A DNA stretch of 18,475 nucleotides from Pseudomonadota bacterium (lineage in GTDB: Bacteria; Pseudomonadota; Alphaproteobacteria; Caulobacterales; Aquidulcibacteraceae): assembly GCA_023410295.1 (NCBI GenBank), contig JAEYPY010000263.1:1-18475 (forward strand), in the 5' to 3' direction. Under the pieces are notes generated by a model. The model was not told where the DNA came from and did not search any database. It saw only the letters and a program-made list of their open reading frames with translations. Below are positions 1 through 6,879 of this stretch, one piece after another (position 1 is the stretch's first letter; every line of letters starts with the position of its first letter). The position numbers and the translations under genes are program-made.

Positions 1-1
1 C

Positions 2-484
2 CACGGGGCCGGCGTCGTCGGCCCCGGCGACCTCTCTGAGATCGGCCCGGCCGACTGGCGCAGTGTCATTGACGCAAACCTCACCTCCGCATTCTTGTTC
101 AGTCGCGCACTCGGACCCGCGCTGCGCGAAAGCAGAGGCGCGGTGGTGTTTTTCGGCTCCGTCAACGGCGTACACGGCGGCTCTGCCGTTTCCGGCCCGG
201 CCTACGCAACAGCAAAAGCCGGTCTCGCCAACCTCGGGCGCTACCTCGCCAAGGAATGGGCGCCCGATGTGCGCGTCAACACGGTGATCGCCGGCCCAGT
301 CAACACGCCGATGCTCGATCGTCTGTCGCCAGAGACGTTGGCGGCGGTCCGCAAAGCCATGCTGACAAGCGCACTCATCGAACCCGAAGAAGCCGCAGCA
401 GCAGCGGCGTATCTTCTTTCAGATCACGCCCGTTCCATAACCGGCGCCTCGCTCAATTTGAGCGGCGGCCTGGTGCTCGACTAG
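2..484 (+). CDS. Short-chain dehydrogenase/reductase (SDR), 5'-truncated
   Basis: This is the C-terminal part (160 codons plus stop) of a classical NAD(P)-dependent SDR; the N-terminal Rossmann glycine motif lies before the window. The reading frame is open from base 2. Visible family marks are HGAG at the very start (the NNAG position, with an altered first part), a catalytic serine in GSVNG, the Tyr-x3-Lys pair in YATAK (codons at 203-217), the substrate-loop Pro-Gly-like segment AGPVNTPM, and the usual C-terminal end SITGASLNLSGGLVLD. It most likely oxidises or reduces an alcohol/ketone or sugar substrate in the cytoplasm; the substrate cannot be told. It ends 11 bases before the methyltransferase at 496, so the two are probably cotranscribed. 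The family call is secure and the specific role unknown. Confidence 0.9.
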   Translation, partial: HGAGVVGPGDLSEIGPADWRSVIDANLTSAFLFSRALGPALRESRGAVVFFGSVNGVHGGSAVSGPAYATAKAGLANLGRYLAKEWAPDVRVNTVIAGPVNTPMLDRLSPETLAAVRKAMLTSALIEPEEAAAAAAYLLSDHARSITGASLNLSGGLVLD

Positions 485-495
485 CCGGAGACGTC

Positions 496-1608
496 ATGAG
501 CAACCAACCGCACGCGATGCTGGCCCAGCAAACGCCAGATGAACTCGCCCAGCAACGTTTCGTGTTGGCGTTGAAGCGTCACGTCATGGGCCGCTTGCGC
601 GGTGCCGTACCGGCCGTCGTCGAGCACGAAGCAGCGCCGGCATTCCAGGCCCAGCACGGACGCGCGCCTGCGAATTGGCAAGAAGCGGAGCCCGCGCTCG
701 ACGCCACCACGCACTATCGCTTCACCAAGGCGATCGACCGGGCCGCGCAAGAATTGATGTGGCAGTCGATCGGCGAAACCGTCTTCCGCGAGCAGGAGCG
801 CATGGAAGCAACTGCGCGCGCATTGATGCAGGCGCCCACCCGGCTGGGCTCGTTGAGCCTCGATCCGGCATTTGAAGCCCCCCAGATCTATCGCGACTGC
901 CACATCCACCTTCAACCCGAAGGATACTGCGAGAACCCGAGCGACAACGCTGTCACTGTCGGCGCCTTTTACGAAAGCGGCGGGCGGCTCTATTCGATGG
1001 GTCGCGGCGGCGGCAAGGAAGATTCCAAAGCCGGCGCCGTGATCCAGCACCTGAACAAGCTACGCCCAGACTTTCGGCCGCGGCGCATCCTGGACATGGG
1101 GTGCTCAGCCGGCGGCGCCTCCACCGTCTACGGCGCGCACTATATCGACGCTGAGGTGCACGCGATCGACCTTGGCGCATCCATGCTGCGCTACGCGCAC
1201 GCGCGCGCGGAAGCGTTAGGCGCGCGCGTGCACTTTCACCAGATGTCGGCGACGAACACCTCGTTTCCCGACGGCCATTTCGATCTCATCGTCTCTCACA
1301 ATCTGCTGCACGAGATTTCGGGCGATGATCGCCGCGCGGTCGCGCGCGAAAGCTTGCGTCTACTGGCGCCGGGCGGATTGTGCATCCACCAGGATGTCGA
1401 TCTCCTGTTCCGCAATAAGACTCCGTGGGAGCAAGCCGAGCGTGCCTACGATTTCCGCTACAACAACGAGCCGTTCTGGCTGGAATATTGCGGCTGCGAC
1501 TTCGGACCTGAATTGAAGCAAGCGGGCTTCGCCAACGTGCGCGAGGAGAAAATCCCGCGCACCGCGGGCCCCGGCTTCTGGCATGCTTGGATCGCTGAAG
1601 GCGCTTAG
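496..1608 (+). CDS. Class I SAM-dependent methyltransferase with long N-terminal region
   Basis: This encodes a 370-residue protein. I chose the ATG at 496 because GGAG sits at 487-490, five bases upstream; an in-frame extension back to 256 would run through the SDR gene. The SAM-binding motif I, ILDMGCSAGGAS, is at about residues 198-209, followed by an acidic motif II (EVHAIDLGASML) and the DLIVSHNLLHEI motif usual in Methyltransf_11/25 proteins. The first 190 residues match no domain I recognise and are rich in Gln, Ala and Glu; the typical free-standing methyltransferase of this class is 200-280 residues. The extension may be a substrate-binding or oligomerisation domain. Substrate is unknown. 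It probably shares a transcript with the SDR upstream, and converges on the isomerase/racemase gene with only 4 bases between stop codons. Confidence 0.88.
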   Translation: MSNQPHAMLAQQTPDELAQQRFVLALKRHVMGRLRGAVPAVVEHEAAPAFQAQHGRAPANWQEAEPALDATTHYRFTKAIDRAAQELMWQSIGETVFREQERMEATARALMQAPTRLGSLSLDPAFEAPQIYRDCHIHLQPEGYCENPSDNAVTVGAFYESGGRLYSMGRGGGKEDSKAGAVIQHLNKLRPDFRPRRILDMGCSAGGASTVYGAHYIDAEVHAIDLGASMLRYAHARAEALGARVHFHQMSATNTSFPDGHFDLIVSHNLLHEISGDDRRAVARESLRLLAPGGLCIHQDVDLLFRNKTPWEQAERAYDFRYNNEPFWLEYCGCDFGPELKQAGFANVREEKIPRTAGPGFWHAWIAEGA

Positions 1609-1620
1609 CGCCTCAGGCGC
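1600..1620. terminator. Two overlapping hairpins at a convergent gene junction
   Basis: GGCGC-TTA-GCGCC (1600-1612) and GCGCC-TCA-GGCGC (1608-1620) share the arm GCGCC at 1608-1612, so only one can form at a time. The plus-strand stop (1606-1608) and the minus-strand stop (1613-1615) fall in or beside the three-base loops. No T-run follows on either strand, so this is at most a weak or pause-type terminator for the two converging genes. Confidence 0.35.
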
Positions 1621-2368
1621 GGCCGTAGGCTTCATCCAGACGCCGGCGCCAGCCTTCGGGCTCGATGCCGAGCGCGTCCAGCATCTCAGTTTTTCCCGCA
1701 AGATCGAGCGCACGCGCGGCGGCGCAGAGGTTCGACGATAAGATCGGCGGACGCCCATGCGTGTCCACCTCCGCCAAGCTCGGCATTCCGGTGCCGCTGA
1801 TCAGGATCGCATCGATACCTTGCGTCGGCACACGCGCGAGCGCGGCGCGCGCGTCGGCGACGCCAGTGAGATAGATCGAGCGCGTGTCGGCGCTCGACGT
1901 CACGATGCGCTCCAGTGACTGCACATGAATGCCGCGCGATTCGAAATACGCATGCCCCGCTTCGATCAACGCGGCCGGATAGGGCGCAATCACGGCGATC
2001 CTGCGCGCATTGAGTTTCTCCAGGGCCCAGACGATCGAGTCCGCGGCTGGCGCTATAGGGTAGCCGAAACGGGCCGCGCACGCCGCCACGATCTCCGCCT
2101 CCTCTTCCTTGCCGACGAGATAGGATGAGCCGGTGCAGGCAAACGCGAAGGCTGCCAGCTTCAAGCCGTCATACGCTTCCAGATAGTGCGCAAGATCGGT
2201 GAGGTAGGCGCGCAGGCGCGCGATCGGATCTTCGGCGCGGCTCGTCAGCCGCGTCACGTGCAAAGATGCGGTGCGCGGCAACAGCACGCCAAACTCGGCC
2301 TCCACGGTCGGATTGGATTGCGGCACGCCAACGCCAAAACGGCCGGCGCCGCCATAGGTCTCCGTCAT
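1613..2368 (-). CDS. Maleate isomerase / arylmalonate decarboxylase / Asp-Glu racemase family protein
   Basis: A 251-residue protein of the Asp/Glu racemase superfamily. These enzymes use one or two cysteines in pseudo-symmetric halves to move a proton or isomerise or decarboxylate small diacids. Both cysteine positions are present: C78 in FACTGSS and C215 in SSNLCAAARAL, with the GTGMPSLAEVD segment before the second. The length and the GVGVPQSNPTVEAEF N-terminus fit the maleate cis-trans isomerase / arylmalonate decarboxylase branch better than glutamate racemase MurI. Arylmalonate decarboxylase has only one of the two cysteines, so isomerase or racemase (including hydantoin-racemase-like) activity is more likely than decarboxylation. 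Start ATG at 2368 is supported by GGAGG at 2378-2382. It is divergent from the PuuE-like operon and shares its control region. Subfamily is inferred. Confidence 0.82.
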   Translation of the reverse strand: MTETYGGAGRFGVGVPQSNPTVEAEFGVLLPRTASLHVTRLTSRAEDPIARLRAYLTDLAHYLEAYDGLKLAAFAFACTGSSYLVGKEEEAEIVAACAARFGYPIAPAADSIVWALEKLNARRIAVIAPYPAALIEAGHAYFESRGIHVQSLERIVTSSADTRSIYLTGVADARAALARVPTQGIDAILISGTGMPSLAEVDTHGRPPILSSNLCAAARALDLAGKTEMLDALGIEPEGWRRRLDEAYGRA

Positions 2369-2411
2369 AGCCGCCCGCCTCCGAAGAATGGGCGCCGCCG
2401 TGCGCCCGGTG

Positions 2412-2447
2412 TTGACCGGTTATCATGATATCATAATATGTTGGCAA
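2412..2447. promoter_or_regulatory. Shared divergent promoter region with palindromic operator
   Basis: The core is TATCATGATATCATAATA at 2421-2438, an 18-base inverted repeat with one mismatched pair (2424/2435) and a perfect 10-base centre ATGATATCAT. It is strikingly AT-rich for this genome. Rightward, TTGACC (2412-2417) and TAATAT (2434-2439) are 16 bases apart. Leftward, TTGCCA (complement of 2442-2447) and GATAAC (complement of 2419-2424) are 17 bases apart. The palindrome therefore lies inside both candidate promoters, the classical place for a repressor to block both directions. The regulator is unknown and not encoded in the window; GntR- or MarR-type proteins bind sites of this shape. 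Confidence 0.5.
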
Positions 2448-2459
2448 GACGGAGGGCGA

Positions 2460-3407
2460 ATGCGCGCAGACCCCACTCTTTACGATTACTGGCCTTATGA
2501 GAACCGACCGAAAGTGGTGTGGCCAGGCGGCAAGAAGCTCGCCTTCTGGATCGCGCCGAACATCGAATACTACGAGTACGACCCGCCGAAGAATCCATTC
2601 CGCCCGGGCTGGCCAAAGCCATCTCCGGATATCGTCGGCTATTCGCAACGCGATTGGGGCAACCGTATTGGCCACTGGCGGCTGATGGAATTGATGGACA
2701 AGTACGATCTGCGCGGATCGATCTCGCTCTCGATCGGCCTCATCGACCATCACCCAGAAATCATCGAGGCCTGCGCAGAGCGGCGCTGGGAGTTCTTCTC
2801 CCACGGCATTTACAACACGCGCTACTCCTATGGCATGACCGAAGCGCAAGAGCGCGCGGTTCTCGAAGATTCAATCAGCGCCGTCGAGAAAGCCACCGGC
2901 CAACGCATTCGCGGCTACCTGGCGCCGGCGTTGACCCACACCGAGCGCACGTTCGATCTGCTGGGTGAGTACGATTTCTGGTACACGTGCGATCTGTTTC
3001 AGGACGACCAGCCCCAACCGCTCAAGACCAAGTCCGGCAAACTGCTATCGATGCCCTACTCGCTGGAAGTGAACGACGTCATCACCTACGGCCAGCTCGC
3101 GATGACTCCCGATCGCTACACGGACGTGCTGAAACGTCACTTCGATCAATTGCTTGAAGAAGGCGAGCGCACCGGCACCGTGATGTGCATTCCGCTGCAC
3201 GCCTATCTTGTGAGCCAGCCGCATCGCATCCGCGCCTTCGAGCAAGCGCTCAAGCACATCGCCTCGCACAGCCGCGACGTCTGGTTCGCCACCGCAGCGG
3301 AAATCGCCGGATTCTACCGCGAGACGTATTGGGACGTCGCACTCGACGACATCAACCGCCGCGGCTGCGCCACGCCTGAAAAAGGGTTCGAACATGGCGC
3401 TGGATGA
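2460..3407 (+). CDS. NodB/PuuE-like polysaccharide deacetylase family hydrolase, first of a tandem pair
   Basis: A 315-residue protein. I chose ATG 2460 because GGAGGG is at 2451-2456 and because an upstream start would run through the promoter/operator. The fold family is the polysaccharide deacetylase (NodB homology) domain in its PuuE-like branch, which includes the metal-free allantoinase PuuE and cyclic-imide hydrolases. Recognisable parts are IAPNIEYYEYD (residues 31-41, with Glu where NodB enzymes carry the first Asp), RDWGNRIGHWRLMELMDKY (64-82), EFFSHGIYNTRYSYG (111-125, His115), GYLAPALTHT (152-161), and the C-terminal PLHAYLVSQPHRI (245-257, His247) with DVWFATAAEIAGFY. Glycan deacetylation is unlikely: there is no signal peptide and no TFDD motif. 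Hydrolysis of a cyclic amide, imide or ureide in the cytoplasm is the better guess. Its stop overlaps the next gene by 14 bases. Confidence 0.85.
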   Translation: MRADPTLYDYWPYENRPKVVWPGGKKLAFWIAPNIEYYEYDPPKNPFRPGWPKPSPDIVGYSQRDWGNRIGHWRLMELMDKYDLRGSISLSIGLIDHHPEIIEACAERRWEFFSHGIYNTRYSYGMTEAQERAVLEDSISAVEKATGQRIRGYLAPALTHTERTFDLLGEYDFWYTCDLFQDDQPQPLKTKSGKLLSMPYSLEVNDVITYGQLAMTPDRYTDVLKRHFDQLLEEGERTGTVMCIPLHAYLVSQPHRIRAFEQALKHIASHSRDVWFATAAEIAGFYRETYWDVALDDINRRGCATPEKGFEHGAG

Positions 3408-4311
3408 CGACTATCTGAACTATCCGCACCGCCGCTACGGCATGGACCAGGACCGCTACGCCTGGCGCAAACCCGAGGCGCGCAAGCGCTGCGCTTGGCC
3501 GGACAACGCGCCGGTCGCCGCGCTCATCGTCGTGCCGCTCGAGTTTCACATGCTCAACCCGGCGGGCAAGCCGTTCAAGCATCCCGGCGCCATGGTGACG
3601 CCCTATCCTGATCTGCGCCACTACACCACCCGCGATTACGGCAACCGCGTCGGCGTCTTTCGCATTCTCGATGCGCTCAAGGACGCAAAGCTTAAAGCGG
3701 TGTTTCCGATCAACGCCGTTCTGTTGACGCGCGTCAAACCTCTGGTGCAACGCATCCTGGCGGACGGTCACGAGATCGCGGCGTATGGATACTCTACCGA
3801 TCACATCCACTGGGGCGGTTTGGATCGCGCGGAAGAACGCAGGTGGGTCCAAGACACGCGCGCCGCGTTCGACGCCTTCGGGCTGAAGCCGCGCACCTGG
3901 ATGAGCCCTGCGCGTCAACAATCTTTTGCCACGCTCGATCTCATCGCCGAAGCCGGCTTCGACACATGTCTCGATTGGGAGCAAGACAACGTCCCAATCG
4001 ACATGAAGACCGAGCACGGCCTCGTGCGCGCAGTGCCGCTCATCAACGAGTTGGACGACCGCACGCTGCTGATCGACCGGCGCCAAAGCGAGCAGGAATG
4101 GGCCACGCAAATTCTGGCCGCGCGCGATTGTCTCAAAGCGGAAGGCCCGCGCTACGGCGGCCAAGTGCTTAGTTTCACGCTGACGCCCTACGTCTCCGGC
4201 CAACCGTTCCGCACTGCGCCAATGCGCCGACTACTGAAAACACTGGGCGCCGATCGCGACGTCTGGAACGCAAGCGCCGCCGAAATCGCCGACACCGCCG
4301 GGCAAGGCTGA
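3394..4311 (+). CDS. NodB/PuuE-like family protein, second of the pair, lacking conserved histidines
   Basis: A 305-residue paralogue of the preceding protein. ATG 3394 lies inside the end of that gene (14-base overlap in another frame), which points to coupled translation. Shared landmarks are VVPLEFHML (47-54), RDYGNRVGVFRILDAL (80-95), EIAAYGYSTDHIHW (127-140), WMSPARQQSFATLDLIAEAGFDT (169-191), PYVSGQPFRTAP (265-276) and DVWNASAAEIAD (289-300). Compared with the first protein, SHG has become AYG (His115 to Tyr131) and the Leu-His of the C-terminal motif has become Leu-Thr (His247 to Thr264). If those histidines are catalytic in this branch, this copy is inactive or does different chemistry, and may be the partner subunit of the first. 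The alignment is by eye. Confidence 0.82.
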   Translation: MALDDDYLNYPHRRYGMDQDRYAWRKPEARKRCAWPDNAPVAALIVVPLEFHMLNPAGKPFKHPGAMVTPYPDLRHYTTRDYGNRVGVFRILDALKDAKLKAVFPINAVLLTRVKPLVQRILADGHEIAAYGYSTDHIHWGGLDRAEERRWVQDTRAAFDAFGLKPRTWMSPARQQSFATLDLIAEAGFDTCLDWEQDNVPIDMKTEHGLVRAVPLINELDDRTLLIDRRQSEQEWATQILAARDCLKAEGPRYGGQVLSFTLTPYVSGQPFRTAPMRRLLKTLGADRDVWNASAAEIADTAGQG

Positions 4312-4323
4312 CAAGGAGAAAGC

Positions 4324-5016
4324 GTGCCGCAGATCCTGATCACCGGCGCGAGCCGCGGCATTGGCCTGGCGCTCGCGCAGGAATATGCGGCCCGCGATTG
4401 GCGCGTGTTCGCGGCCTGCCGCGAACCAAGCGGCGCCGCGGCGCTTCAGGCGCTCGCAGAGACGCGGCCGAACGTGACCATCCACGCCATGGACGTGAGC
4501 GCGCACGACAGCGTCGATCGGCTCGCAACCGAGATCAAGGGCCATGCCATCGACGTGGTCTGCAACAATGCCGGCATCGGCGGCGGCAAGTCCGGCCTCG
4601 GCGAGATCGACTTCGATCACTGGCGGCGCGTGTTTGATGTGAATCTGTTCGGCGCGATCAAAGTGTCCGAAGCGTTCCTGCCGAACGTCGAAGCCGGCGC
4701 CGAGAAGAAGATCGTGGCGATCTCCAGTTCTCTTGGCTCCATTTCCACCACGCGCGGCGGAAATTACGCCTATCGCACCAGCAAAGCCGCGCTCAACATG
4801 GCTGTGCGCTCACTCGCGATGGATCTGAAGGAGCGCGGCGTCATTGCCGCCGTGCTCAGTCCCGGCATCGTCGATACCGACTTCACGCGCGGCGCGCGCA
4901 TGCCGAAGATCTCGCCGGCCGAAAGCGCGGCCGGCCTGGCCGACATCATCGCCAACCTCAGCCCAGAACACGCCGGTCAATTCCTCCGCTACAACGGGGA
5001 AACTGTCCCGTGGTAA
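4324..5016 (+). CDS. Classical SDR oxidoreductase, CsgA/C-factor-like
   Basis: A complete 230-residue short-chain dehydrogenase. The start is GTG at 4324, fixed by AAGGAG at 4313-4318 with five bases between and by the N-terminal MPQILITGASRGIG, which is the first strand and the glycine-rich cofactor loop (TGASRGIG, 7-14). Further marks are NNAGIGGG (81-88), VAISSSLGSI (131-140) with the catalytic Ser, and Tyr150-x3-Lys154 in YRTSK, then the SPGIVDTDF loop. Short SDRs of this shape resemble the C-factor (CsgA) and sniffer/carbonyl-reductase types; the substrate is not known. It begins 12 bases after the second PuuE-like gene, so it is the last gene of that operon. It ends 15 bases from the stop of the convergent guaA. 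Confidence 0.92.
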   Translation: MPQILITGASRGIGLALAQEYAARDWRVFAACREPSGAAALQALAETRPNVTIHAMDVSAHDSVDRLATEIKGHAIDVVCNNAGIGGGKSGLGEIDFDHWRRVFDVNLFGAIKVSEAFLPNVEAGAEKKIVAISSSLGSISTTRGGNYAYRTSKAALNMAVRSLAMDLKERGVIAAVLSPGIVDTDFTRGARMPKISPAESAAGLADIIANLSPEHAGQFLRYNGETVPW

Positions 5017-5031
5017 GGGGCACGCCTTGAA

Positions 5032-6609
5032 TCATTCCCACTCGATCGTGCCTGGCGGCTTCGAGGTCACGTCGTAAACGACGCGATTGACGCCGCGCAC
5101 TTCATTGATGATGCGCGTGGCGGCGCGGCCGAGAAAATCCATCGAGAACGGATAAAAATCCGCCGTCATCCCGTCTGTGCTCGTCACTGCCCGCAGCGCG
5201 CACACATATTCATACGTGCGCCCATCGCCCATCACGCCGACCGTGCGCACCGGTAGCAGCACCGCGAAGGCCTGCCAGATCGTGTCGTACAAACCGGCGC
5301 GGCGGATTTCGTCGAGATAGATCGCATCGGCCTGGCGCAGAATGTCGAGCTTATCGCGCGTGATCGCGCCCGGCACGCGGATGGCAAGGCCCGGCCCCGG
5401 AAACGGATGCCTGCCCACAAAGCTCTCCGGCAGCCCCAGCTCACGCCCCAGCGCGCGCACTTCATCCTTGAAGAGATCGCGCAGCGGCTCGACCAGCTTC
5501 ATGTTCATGCGCTCCGGCAGCCCGCCCACATTGTGGTGCGACTTGATCGTCACCGACGGCCCGCCCATGGCCGAAACGCTTTCGATCACGTCCGGATAAA
5601 GCGTCCCCTGCGCCAAGAAATCCGCCCCGCCCACCGAACGCGCCTTCTCCTCGAACACATCGATGAAGAGCTTACCGATGGTTTTGCGCTTCACTTCGGG
5701 ATCTTCAACGCCTTCGAGCGCACTCAAGAAGCGTTCGCTTTCATCGGCGTGGATCAGCGGAATGTTGTAGTGATCGCGGAACAGCGAAACCACTTGCTCG
5801 GCTTCGTTCAAACGCATCAGCCCGTGATCGACGAACACGCAATGCAGCCGGTCGCCGATCGCTTCGTGGATCAGCACCGCGGCCACCGATGAATCGACGC
5901 CGCCCGAAAGCCCGCAGATCACCGTGCCATCGCCCACCTGCGCGCGGATGCGCGCAATGGCTTCGTCCTTGAACGCCGCCATCGACCAATCGCCGCGCAT
6001 GCCGGCGATGCGATGCGTGAAATTCTTCAGGAGCTTCGCCCCGTCCGGCGTGTGCACGACCTCGGGGTGAAACATCGTCGTGTAGTAGCGGCGCTTCTCA
6101 TCGACAGCGATGGCGAACGGCGCGTTCTCGCTGGTGGCGGTCACTTCAAACCCATCCGCCAGCCGCGTCACGCGATCGCCATGGCTCATCCACACCGGAT
6201 AGCGCCCGCCCACGTCCCACACGCCTTCGAACAGCGGCGAAGCTTTCTTGATCTCGACATCGGCGCGCCCGAACTCGCGCGCGTGCCCGCCTTCGACCAC
6301 CCCGCCCAGCTGCACCGTCATGGTCTGCTGGCCGTAGCAGATGGCGAGGATCGGCACGTTCAGCTTGAACGCCTCTTCCGGCGCCCGCGGGCTCGGATCA
6401 TCCAGCACGCTCGACGGCCCGCCCGAAAAGATGATCGCCTTCGGCGCGTAGCTTTTCAGAAACGCGGCATCGACCTTGTTGTACGGATGGATTTCGCAAT
6501 AGACGCCGTTCTCGCGCACGCGCCGCGCGATCAGCTGCGTCACCTGAGAGCCAAAATCGATGATGAGAACGCGCTCGTGCGCTTGAGCGCTCGGGAGAGG
6601 CTGGTCCAT
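5032..6609 (-). CDS. guaA: GMP synthase (glutamine-hydrolysing)
   Basis: A 525-residue, full-length GMP synthase, which converts XMP to GMP using ATP and the amide nitrogen of glutamine, the last step of guanine nucleotide synthesis in the cytoplasm. The class I glutamine amidotransferase domain fills residues 1-205: FGSQ near 19-22, nucleophile Cys91 in ICYGQQT, and His181 with Glu183 in FHPEV. The ATP pyrophosphatase domain follows with the P-loop GLSGGVDSS at 233-241. The C-terminal dimerisation domain ends in the usual SKPPGTIEWE. ATG 6609 leaves about a dozen residues before the first strand (RVLIIDFGSQ), a normal length. It is transcribed alone, away from the DUF2061 gene and toward the SDR. 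I see no purine riboswitch in its upstream 270 bases. Confidence 0.98.
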   Translation of the reverse strand: MDQPLPSAQAHERVLIIDFGSQVTQLIARRVRENGVYCEIHPYNKVDAAFLKSYAPKAIIFSGGPSSVLDDPSPRAPEEAFKLNVPILAICYGQQTMTVQLGGVVEGGHAREFGRADVEIKKASPLFEGVWDVGGRYPVWMSHGDRVTRLADGFEVTATSENAPFAIAVDEKRRYYTTMFHPEVVHTPDGAKLLKNFTHRIAGMRGDWSMAAFKDEAIARIRAQVGDGTVICGLSGGVDSSVAAVLIHEAIGDRLHCVFVDHGLMRLNEAEQVVSLFRDHYNIPLIHADESERFLSALEGVEDPEVKRKTIGKLFIDVFEEKARSVGGADFLAQGTLYPDVIESVSAMGGPSVTIKSHHNVGGLPERMNMKLVEPLRDLFKDEVRALGRELGLPESFVGRHPFPGPGLAIRVPGAITRDKLDILRQADAIYLDEIRRAGLYDTIWQAFAVLLPVRTVGVMGDGRTYEYVCALRAVTSTDGMTADFYPFSMDFLGRAATRIINEVRGVNRVVYDVTSKPPGTIEWE

Positions 6610-6747
6610 GGCCCGACATGGAGTGCGCCGCGCAACGCGTCAATCACGCCGGCCGCATAGCACCGCTGCCCATGCACCGCCGCCTATGGACCGCCCCTCG
6701 CCGGCAGCGGCTGATTGCAGACCCGCCGCCGTCCGACGTTACAACCA

Positions 6748-6770
6748 CCCCCTCCCCCTGTGGGAGGGGG
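6748..6770. repeat. Perfect 9-bp intergenic hairpin, possible dispersed element
   Basis: CCCCCTCCC (6748-6756) and GGGAGGGGG (6762-6770) are perfect inverted arms around the loop CCTGT. It sits in the 270-base space between the divergent guaA and DUF2061 genes, so it cannot end either transcript, and no T-run follows. It may be a copy of a dispersed palindromic repeat of this genome; one window cannot show that. The rest of 6610-6879 holds only a weak promoter-like pair (TTGCAC at 6829-6834, TATCTT at 6851-6856) and the Fur-like box. Confidence 0.5.
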
Positions 6771-6858
6771 CAGGGGCGGAGTGAAACACCGCCGTCAGCC
6801 GCCCTGCCGAGCTGCGTCACCCAAACCCTTGCACATCACGCCAGGAACTATATCTTGT

Positions 6859-6879
6859 TGCGAGTAGTTCTTAATAGCA
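6859..6879. promoter_or_regulatory. Fur-like box abutting the DUF2061 start codon
   Basis: A 21-base imperfect inverted repeat with arms TGC-x-A-x-TA and TA-x-T-x-GCA ends one base before the ATG at 6880. Read on the minus strand it begins TGCTATTAAGAAC, close to the TGCTATTGAGAAT half of many proteobacterial Fur boxes. This suggests iron-responsive repression, with the candidate promoter (TTGCAC/TATCTT) just upstream. The match is by eye and the assignment is tentative. Confidence 0.45.

Noticed and set aside
256..495. Possible 80-residue N-terminal extension of the first methyltransferase
   Set aside because: It lies inside the SDR gene in another frame, and the ATG at 496 has a good ribosome site.
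2169..2849. A 226-codon minus-strand frame crossing the divergent promoter
   Set aside because: It overlaps the isomerase gene and the first PuuE-like gene in the wrong frames and would be translated through the operator.
3352..4203. A 283-codon minus-strand frame
   Set aside because: Fully antisense to the second PuuE-like gene; Arg/Val-rich, no ribosome site, no recognisable motif.
6013..6660. A 215-codon plus-strand frame
   Set aside because: Antisense to the amidotransferase domain of guaA; composition is that of a shadow frame.
6610..6747. Purine riboswitch or leader upstream of guaA
   Set aside because: No conserved riboswitch core, leader peptide or attenuator-like stem with a T-run is visible on the minus strand.
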